Made by a program: the position numbers and the translations under genes. From Massariosphaeria phaeospora (taxonomy: Eukaryota > Ascomycota > Dothideomycetes > Pleosporales): DNA of 64,000 bases. Below, piece by piece: positions 55,691 through 64,000 of the stretch (position 1 is its first letter; every line of letters begins with the position of its first letter). Where the stretch lies: NCBI GenBank assembly GCA_011032825.1, contig JAADJZ010000012.1:992001-1056000 (forward strand), written 5' to 3'. The notes under the pieces were generated by a model. That model did not search any database. It was not told the origin of the DNA and was given only the letters and a program-made list of their open reading frames with translations.

Positions 55691-58246
55691 TGTGATAAGG
55701 ATGGTCTGTGGGGGTTGAGTGGATGTGTGGTGTGTGTGGTGTGGGATGGCTAGGCCGGCTAGAAAGTTTTTGAGGCTGGTTGATGTGCAAAGTAATGAAT
55801 GTGATGCTCAGTGAATAGAGAGTGGAACGTTCTGCCGCAGGCTAGAACTAGAACGACGAAAGAAGAGAGAAGTGAAGAAGTGAATCGAGCTGTGGTTGTG
55901 CTTGTGGGAAAGAAACAGAGAGCAGTGGATGACTGCAAGCTTTATACTAGATCGCTCCACCACCCACTCTAGGCAGGCTGTGGCGGTCTGTAGAAACGGA
56001 CTGGCACAGGGTAAGCGTTTGCCCCGACCCCTGCCCTAGGACGGGTGCATGGTGCCACGGCGGATCTTGGTAGTCCAGCACAGGCAATAGGCCGCCATAG
56101 GGCCACCTCACACGGTGATTTGGGAGGGGGTGCGGCCTCGTGCCCAAGTGGGTTTAGACGGGAGAGGGTGAGGGCAGGATGAGTGGTGCAACGCATGCGG
56201 ACTATGCAAACAGGGCTGGCTCGGCAGGTACGAGGGTAGCATCATTGGCCATGGAGATTTTGGAAGGGGCCTTGTTGCTGAAACGCACGGCGGAGAAAGA
56301 CTCTGGTGACTGGCCCAGGGGGTGGGTGAAAGTCGTCGAGTCTTGAGGTGCGGAGCTGGCGATGGTGAGTGGCCCGGGGATAGAGTTTAGCGGCAGGAAT
56401 GCAGGGATGCGCTTCGCTAGGCTCGCGAGACCCGCCTATCGATAACACGCCGCAGGGGCCCAGCGTCAGGATTGGCCGGACGGCGGCCGCGAGGCCGGTC
56501 GCCACCCAGCCAGCTGAAACTCCACCGTCCAGCTTGCCTGCCAGCACCTGTCTCACGCCGCCCATTCGCTGGCCCGTCACACGCTGTCACATCGTCTCTC
56601 ACGCGCTCGCTTTCCTCCAGAACAATGTCCACCGTGTGCCTTTTCCGCGACTCTGGTGTGCTGGCGCTGCCTTCAGGAGTCCACTCATCGCGCGCGCGCC
56701 CATCTCATCCGCCTGTGGTGGCCTGGCCGCGTGAAGTCCGCCGTCGACATCAACTCACGAGGTCCACGACAGCGAGTCCGATGGCCACTATCGGCGGCCT
56801 CCTCAGCCACAAGTCCGGAGTCCGCTCCCAGGCTGGGAGGTGACAAGCCTCAAGCATGCCGGGTTCGTATCAAGGCTTTCGTTGATCCAATCGTCAGTCC
56901 ACTTGGCTGGCCCATGTTTCTTCCCTCGTATTATCTCCTATCTCGCGAAAAGGCCATGATCAGTGCAGTGATTTGGCGGCTCGTACGGACGACCATGGTA
57001 TTGCGAGCAACAAGAGCTTCGCATTTGGCACGCAAACCGATGGATACCGCAGCTTACCGACAACATGTCTGCCAGCGATGTCGCCCGTACCGTACCATCC
57101 ACACCGCCATGGACAGTGTGCCTACTGTCTGCTGTGAGACACAGGATTGTGTTGCTGTGGGCCCTAGAGCCACGATCCGCTTTGCGAGAAACAATGCATC
57201 CGAGATCCGCAGGCAATCTCCATTCTCTGTCCGCGATTGGCCCTGATCTTTACGCATAATAGAATGTTTCGAAATATAAGCATCGAATCCTTCGGAGACA
57301 AGCCTTCGCCCACCAAGTGCCTTCAATGGGGCCGTTTTCCCCGCGGACATCCTCTCTAGGAAGCTGACAGTGCCTTCGTCCATTAGCCTAAATATACACA
57401 TACATACACGAGTTCCGTAAACATCAGCAGAGCCGAAATGAGGGATTGCGATTCCGCAAACACAAAACGGAAGTGGACGAAACTACACTCCCTACTCAAG
57501 GCGACGACTCCTTCAGCGACGGATCGAGAACGAGATACGTAGATGCGTGTTCAAAACGGTTACGGCTCAGCCGCTCAAAAAGGGTGAATGTTCTTCAGAA
57601 GACATCATAGTCCTGGGAAATCCTTTACAATGCTCAACTCTTCTGTTTGATACCTAAGCTTGGCAGGTTGCATCTGTTGTCGCTAGCGCGAGGCTGAGGT
57701 GTTCCTTTTGCAGTCGCTAGCATCGAAACCCACAAGCTACCGCAATGTCTCGGAATAATTTATGCAAATGTCTGCGAGTGGTGGTCCATTTTCGGGGCCG
57801 GAGGAATTTTGCTTCGGCCAATGCATAAACATGTTTAACCAACATCAGCACTCTACGCACAATGTCCGCGGACTGTTTCGTATGCCTGCATGCGAGACTG
57901 TCAGGAAGGCCAAGAGAATCCGACAATGAGGTGGTAGCTCTCAGTTATGTTTCCAGAAGCGTGCGCGTACACTGTCAGGGCGTCTTGTTGTTCAGCAGTC
58001 GCAGCACCTCTGTTTCCCATGCACAAGTCGATGTCGCCGAACTATACTTGACGCAGCTTGGACAATCATAGTCCTCTATAACATACGCCCACTTCTACGC
58101 GGGGTTCATGCATATCAGTGAGTGATTCGCCGATCATAAGCTTCATTTCCAGCTCGATATGGACTGACATTCAGATCTATTAGGTTCGGGCTCCATCTTC
58201 CATCTCGCGGGATGACTACAGTGAAAGGCATATGTATGAAACTTTT
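55691..58246. other. 2.5 kb intergenic region between the LPMO and DUF3433 genes
   Basis: Includes the LPMO promoter on the left and the DUF3433 gene's 3' UTR on the right. A GC-rich block runs from about 56380 to 56850. ORFs such as 56656-57246 (+) and 57401-57054 (-) show no recognisable family and overlap on opposite strands, so I do not call a gene. Confidence 0.45.
55941..55946 (-). promoter_or_regulatory. Possible TATA box of the LPMO gene
   Basis: The minus strand reads CTAGTATAAAGC about 250 bases upstream of the ATG, leaving room for a 5' UTR of about 220 bases. Confidence 0.4.
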
Positions 58247-61200
58247 TCAAGCACGATCTCGAAAGGTGCTCATCTTCCGTTCAAACCAGGTCCCTCGTTT
58301 TCTGGCTCTCACGAACGGTACTTTCTCAATGCCGATGTGGATCCGACCGTCTCCACCGACATGACTTCCATACCCGTAGCGTAAACCCAGCGTCTCGAGA
58401 TGTCGTGCGCGCTCCTTCTCGCTCAACTGCGAAGTGCCTCGCAAATCCTGCACAGCAGCGCTTGCCCCGAATAAAGCGATCACAGAAGCTATACAGGTTG
58501 GCATACGGGCTAGGTACTGGCCAGGTCGGCCCAAACAGACAGCTATTGCGACAATGGCGTAAGTGCAGATGATAACCTCTGCAATAGCGAACATGAGAGT
58601 TGATAAGAAGAGGCGTTCTTCCATATGGCCCTTCCAGCCTACTACTGGAGCTTCGTCATGCTTTTCTGGGACCATCAACAAAGTGTCTTTATTTACAGCA
58701 AGCCATATCGCGAACAGTTTCGAATAAGTCGCATTGAGCTGCCTCTGGATGGTCTCAAAGGATGGGAAATTCTGATTTGGGTCAAGTAGTTGGCTGTCGT
58801 TGCTCATTTTCGAGACGAAGTGGTTGAAGAAATCGATTGGGAAAGAATCGTTGTGCCAGCGAGGAGTTACGGAAGCGAATAGATATCGATTGGAATACGC
58901 GATTAGGTTGACGGGGTTGTTGCTGAGCAGCTCGCCGTTACGGAAATTTGGATCTGGGTCCCCGACGTAGTGGTCGACTTTGTCTTGTAGTTGACCTTTC
59001 GAATTGACTCGAACACTAGCGCGTCCTTTCCTCAATCGCGGGCGGCACCGAACGAATAACGAGTTTTTTCCATCCAAATCGCTGTCGTCCCCAACGCCGC
59101 ATGTCCCCGATCGGCCACGAAGCCATCCTAAAACAACCGCTCCCATACATATCTCTTGATCCTCTTTTGTACTGTTTTGGGGGGCGTCTAGGAAGAGAAG
59201 AACTTCTGTTGCACTAGGACCGCGCTGACAACGACTCTCCTGGTTGATGGATTCACTGATCGGGCCGACCTCAATACTGGTATGCCCTGAGCAATCAACC
59301 ATTCCTGAGTTCTCATGCACTGTGGTATTCAGGTTCATGGTGATCCTCCCAAATTCATCGACCTCTCGAATAGCGCGGTAATCAACACCAGATTCAAGTT
59401 TTATACAATCCAATTCGGCCCCAAACGCTTCTGTTTCGGCTCGATACTCGAGGCTGCTTCCTATCTCATGGTCAAGAACTGTTGTGAATGGCAGATAAAA
59501 CATGCTCTCGTCGGTCCACGCTGATAGCGGAGTGCCTTTGCTCAGATTGGATTCGGCAACAACGAACTGATCTTCACCATTCTTGTTTAGCTTGATAGCG
59601 CGGGCTTCACTACCATTTATGGATACGAACTTCAAGTCTAACATCGGATGAAAATTTGTTTGCGTCCAGATGGGTACCGAATCCTGGTGAAACATACTCG
59701 CGAAAGTGATGGCGAGGAGGTTCGCAAGTAGAGCCATTGTGCAGACGGCAGCGAGCACAAAATGACGGGTCTTCATGGCTTTCAAAACTACGAGTTGAGG
59801 TGGTAAAGAACTGTAGTTCAAGTCGATTGATCTCTTGGCTCGAGCATTGCATCCCTGGAGTTCCTCCAACGGTTGCAGCATACAAAGGAATCGATTTATG
59901 AGGATCCACATCGGTTCGATCAACGAGGCGATTGCGGTAGGAATGTAGTTCTGGACGAGACTTCGGACAATCCGGTTTTTGGAAGGCAGGGGGAGCCCTG
60001 CTCATGAGTTAGCAGTGAATTTTCCGAGCCTGATTGCTAACACCATTATAGTGGACACGAAGCACAGACACCCCAGCAGAGTTTTACCACAGGTAACATA
60101 GGTAACATGAAACTTTACAGTCTTCCTTCTGGAAGGACATGCAGCCATGTATAGGCGAACACGGACGGCAACGATCTTTACTTACCATTAAGCTCCGCTT
60201 TAAAGAAAAGCACCCCGAGACCAACCGCTAGCAGGACGAATAATCCTACAAACGGAACAGCTACGGGTAAGCTTAACTCAACAGGTCGAACCGGTTTAGC
60301 AATCTCCATATTCCTGGGCTGCAAAGGCTCGATATCGGTGCTTGCATCAATGACTCGGTCGACTTTGGTGATTCTGCACGGAGACACAATCAGCTCGAAG
60401 TAGCCGTACTGAGCTTTGATACTCACCTAACGCCGTGCTCATCATTAAGAAGCTTGAATCTCTTGTGACTCAAAGCCTGTTCGACCTCTTCCATGGTACA
60501 ACAATCCAAATTCTCTAATTCAGAAAGTAGGGCCTTATTGTCTGCTACTATCGACATGATGCTGGCGATGGTGCTTGGATCTGACCCTAGATTTCCCGGT
60601 CTTGAGATGGAGAAGTATAGAAGGAACATGGCCGCTATTGAGATGACGCCAAGGAGCCCCTCGACGATATAAGTGAATATCGATTCAACCGCGACTGTCT
60701 CCGTGTGCATTTGAGTAGTTCCGACAACCTGGTCCGTCGGCCCTAGGTCTGGGTTGAGTACATCCACCATCGCACGCGCAAACAGCAGTCGATATGCGAT
60801 CTCGTACCCTTCGCGTAGGGTCTTTGGGTCAAGGAAGTCCGCCGTCTCTCTCTTACTGGCTTGGATTGCTAGACCAGTCATGCGTTCTAGGGGCACAAGT
60901 GTGATGTTCGAGTTCATCAGTCGCTCGTTATAGTTCGGAGCCGATACTGTTGGTAGGCCGTTTCCCCTTACTTCTTGACTTGAGGCACCGCTGCTCATCT
61001 GGGTTTCCAACCACGTCGTGTTAAAAATCTCAGGTGAGAGTGGTTCCTTTGCACTTAACGCTACCACCTCCTGGGGTCTTCCAGTGACGATGTCAACTGT
61101 CGCATTGACTTTCTGGGCGTAATATTTCGGAGTGCAGAAGATCGCGGTAACTTTGTTTGGCGGATCCTCCTTCTTCTTGTTTCTCTGGAATGCTGCATAG

Positions 61201-62425
61201 AACGTATGGTTTGCTTCGACCGGACAAAAGCCTTGAAGAGCATATAGGGCGAATCCGTCAGGATTCCAGTAGCCTGCATACATGCCCGAGAACTCTTTTG
61301 TCGAGTTATACAGCTGTTGTTCATCCATTGTCAGGTTCCCATCCAAGCCTTGACTCCACGAGCATCCAGCAGTGTTGTTATACAGTATCCCCAGGGTATG
61401 GGTTTTGAGATACGGCTCCTGGTGAGCTTCCTCGCACGAGAGATCCAGACTGTACAACATAGTCGGAGCAGTCCACGTACCGCTTCCCTGTACTTGCTTG
61501 TCGGCCGTACCGTTTCGAGGCTTGAAGGGCGCGAGGGTATAGTTCCATGTCATGAATGGAGGAAGGGTTTCATTGAGCGCCACGATAGCATACGTCGAGT
61601 GCGCATATTGAAGAGTCAAGACAGACTCCTGCTTTTCGGCGGGGATATATCCTGTGGAGACGGAGAAGGTAGACGGGGACGTCCTGGTGATGCGTTCCGT
61701 GGAGAAGATAGCAGACTGCGTAGGAACAATGCCCCAGGTTACCAAGATGACAGCAAAAGACGCCCAAAAGACGGCCCAGTGGCTACAAAGGCCGACGTCA
61801 GCTGCGACCCAAGGCTCAAAACCAGGTAAGCAGGATGAAAAAACACTTACCGTTGCCGGAAAGCCCTAACAGGCACCAGAGGAATGAAGTCAAACGGGTA
61901 CCGCAGCAACAACGAATCTTTCCCTAGCGCCCCATCTTCTTTACTCAGCTGGTAGTACGGCTCCAGCCGCTTCGTCTCGAGATCAATCCACGCCCAAAAA
62001 ATGCTAAACACAACCGCAATAATCGTCGGGAAGTACGTGTGTAGGAACGTCTGCCTGAGCGGCAACGCACTGATCTTCTCGGCGAATATTATCCCGCCAT
62101 CGCGTTGACTCCGGGTGAGCAGCAGTTGCAGTGTGATAATAAGTGCCCAGCAGAAGAGGATCGTGGGGATGAGAACTGAGGCGCGGAGCGAACGGGGTTT
62201 CCATCGTCGAGGCGATCGTTCTACTGGTGAGTTAGATCTACTCGTGCATATTCATGCAATTGAATGGGATGGATGGATACCATGCGGTGCTTTCCTCCAC
62301 GACAACGCCGCCGACGATAACGACGGAAGGTAAGTCTTCGCCCACGACGTCTTCGACTCCACCACCACCGAATCCGGAAAACTCGATCGCGCGACCTGCG
62401 CGCCGCCGCCGTTGAAGCGATCCAT
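58247..62425 (-). CDS. DUF3433 multi-pass membrane protein
   Basis: Five exons, 62425-62281, 62223-61851, 61782-60427, 60373-60186 and 59997-58247, give 3813 bases and 1270 residues. DUF3433 proteins are large fungal membrane proteins of unknown function, with a domain usually present twice. Copy 1 is at about 62-195: a first helix (LIPTILFCWALIITLQLLL), then LHTYFPTIIAVVFSIFWAWI, DLETKRLEPYYQLS, and HWAVFWASFAVILVTW after the splice. Copy 2 starts near 698: VQNYIPTAIASLIEPMWILI, LQPLEELQGCNARAKRSIDL, then TRHFVLAAVCTMALLANLLA. Between and after the copies lie large loops with many N-glycosylation sites (NGT, NTT, NNT), expected to be outside the cytosol. They are closed by further helices such as FTYIVEGLLGVISIAAMFLL and VPFVGLFVLLAVGLGVLFF. 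Without splicing the gene looks like several separate ORFs. Confidence 0.86.
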
Positions 62426-63374
62426 AGAATTTAGATTTAGACTCGAAGACTCCGTACCCGCGCACGAACTAAATCGCAAATGCACGACACAAACACAAAC
62501 ACAAATAAGGTAAATGAAACGACTTTTCGGCCGATCCCACGACCTCAAATCAAGGAAACAAAAGAGTAAAGATTGAAAGCAACATTGCAAGCAAGAAGTC
62601 CCCACGGTACTTAACTGCTGTGCACTTTTCGCATTCCCGTCTGAAGTTGATGCGGCACAGCCTCGCGTATGTGTGTAACCGCCCGGCCCCGGTCCAGAGC
62701 ATGTAGCCGCCGAACAGCGCGATGCGACGAATCCGCAGCGTGGGTTTGGCGAGCGGACTGTTTGTCGGGAGGGGAGCGGCAGGGTAATTGTGGGGGTAGG
62801 GTTTTAAGATGGTGGCGTAGTGGGATGTTTGTGTTTTATGTTTGGTGGTTATATGGAGATTTGTTTGCGAGTTGGACGGGAATATGAGAGGAAGTTTGCG
62901 GTGGCGAGAGTGATGCATGAATAGAGTGGTATGATTGCGGTTTTTGACCTCGTCGGCGATGCGAATGCAACGCGATGAGGCTGGGCTATGTTATACTGCT
63001 TGTTATCGGAGTGAGGGGTTCAATCGATGAAAGTAAGTTATTATGAGAAGGTTACAGGTTCGTGTAGGTTAGAGAGAGAGGTGTGGATGATACGGGTTGG
63101 TTAGGTAGTGTAGTTTCTGCCTGTGACTGTTGAAGAATTAAATAGAAAGTTGTTGGTAGGGTTAGGTAGATTTGTATCCGGTGGCTTGCTTGCTGGAATA
63201 TAGAAATCAGGAGTTCAGGGAAAAGGAAGAAGAGTCGAAGCCAGGAGCAGATATAACGCTGTGTCAGTTAACGAGTGTGAATATGGTCAATGACTGCTCT
63301 ATTGTTGGCACAGGCTTTGGGTCTCGTTTCCCGAGCATCGAACATCCACCTCCATAGCAAAGAACGACATCATT
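62426..63374. other. Intergenic region upstream of the DUF3433 gene
   Basis: About 950 bases with the DUF3433 promoter and the 3' UTR of the SDR gene, both on the minus strand. ORFs are short and unrecognised. Confidence 0.5.
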
Positions 63375-64000
63375 CTAGCGGAACGCGCCGACTTCACGTC
63401 TCCTGTAATAGAATGAATAACCAGTAAGAGGCCGCGTATCTCATGACTTACCACCATGTCCTGAAATCAACCGTGCTTACATCGATTCCCAGCTCTTTGA
63501 GTGTACTGGTGTCGAGATGGCAGTCGTACGGTCTCTTCACGCCGTCCTTAGGCGGCTCTTCGGGCTTGAAAGGCTCCAATCCGTCAAGAGGTAGGCCCAT
63601 GATGTCCGCAAATGTCTTGCAAATCTCCCACTTCGTCATTTGATCTTCAGAGCTGAACTGCAGTAAGGTTGGTAGATCCTTATCGGTATTCGAGGAGCTG
63701 GTATATAGCTTGGTGATGTCGCGACATACGCGCCCGACGTCTGATGTGTTGGTTGGGAAGCGTAGCGCCCAATCGTCAACTTTGATCTTGGGCTCGCCTT
63801 CCTGTACCTTCTGGGAGGTCCAAAGCTGAGACATGAGAACATTGACGGCGCTATCGGAAGGCTCGTCACAGGATCCGTACAGGACGGGAACTCGAAGTAC
63901 GACGACTTTGTTCTTCGCGCTGGATTTGCTGGCGACTTCTAGGACGGCTTTCTCGCCGTCTAGCTTGGTTTGGCCGTATGTGTTGGGCGGATCCGTGGCG
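63375..64000 (-). CDS. RmlD/MAT2B-like SDR protein, 5' end outside the window
   Basis: Two visible exons, 64000-63452 (open at the window edge) and 63402-63375. This is an extended short-chain dehydrogenase/reductase of the dTDP-4-dehydrorhamnose reductase (RmlD) type. In fungi the closest known group is the regulatory beta subunit of methionine adenosyltransferase (MAT2B). The catalytic Tyr-Lys pair is in TYGQTKLDGEKAV. Then come VVLRVPVLYGSCDEPSDSAV and the substrate-binding half (DDWALRFPTNTSDVGRVCRD, LPTLLQFSSEDQMTKWEICK). The last exon is only 28 bases: splicing at GTAAGT gives the C-terminus DFRTWWRREVGAFR rather than the stop read straight through at TGGTGGTAA. The N-terminal NAD-binding Rossmann part lies right of the window. 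Confidence 0.87.

Noticed and set aside
55115..55753. 212-residue plus-strand ORF
   Set aside because: Antisense shadow of the intronless LPMO gene.

Overview
The window reads as nuclear DNA of a filamentous ascomycete (Pezizomycotina, probably a Dothideomycete-like lineage). Genes are eukaryotic and well spaced. Many carry short introns of about 45-70 bases, with GTAAGT/GTATGT-type donors and AG acceptors. Several families are typical of filamentous fungi: an AA11 chitin monooxygenase with an X278 module, a DUF3433 membrane protein, an Mmc1-like mitochondrial protein, and a chromodomain protein with an HDA2/3 region. I see no bacterial operon, CRISPR array, viral block, rRNA, convincing tRNA or intact transposon. 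Exon joins were worked out by hand. For every spliced gene complete in the window, the listed exons sum to a multiple of three, which supports the models.

Layout, left to right. 1-3 kb: the 3' end of a PQ-loop vacuolar transporter, a spliced orphan protein with an apparent internal duplication, and an Mpo1-like (DUF962) ER protein. 3.6-5.8 kb: a seven-exon MFS sugar/polyol transporter, followed by about 3.5 kb without a supportable gene. 9.3-18.2 kb: a dense housekeeping block with signal peptidase subunit Spc3, the 5'-3' exoribonuclease Xrn1, a Hat2/RbAp48 WD40 protein divergent from XRN1, and the Gcn2 inhibitor Yih1/IMPACT. 18.7-27.3 kb: a fungal protein of unknown function, GTP cyclohydrolase I, and a CTK1/CDK12-type kinase with a very long Arg-rich N-terminus. 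27.3-32.5 kb is gene-poor and rich in short repeats, and leads into a Ser/Pro-rich unknown protein at 32.5-33.8 kb.

35.7-39.8 kb holds a divergent metabolic pair: a ToxD-type zinc-less MDR oxidoreductase and a CocE/NonD (S15) hydrolase. 40.8-45.3 kb is one gene in two exons that joins a chromodomain to an HDA2/3-type domain and a coiled coil. 46.3-51.0 kb carries a CID-like protein with an RGG/YGG-rich tail and an Mmc1-like mitochondrial protein. 51.5-53.6 kb is the calcineurin catalytic subunit, with seven exons and a 34-base last exon. 54.6-55.7 kb is the AA11 LPMO. 58.2-62.4 kb is a five-exon DUF3433 membrane protein. The window ends inside a RmlD/MAT2B-like SDR protein.

Most genes are independent housekeeping units. 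The groupings I would test for function are the divergent oxidoreductase/hydrolase pair and the XRN1/HAT2 bidirectional promoter. The least ordinary protein architectures are the chromodomain-HDA2/3 protein and the CID-like/RGG protein. I did not find a clearly new multi-gene system.
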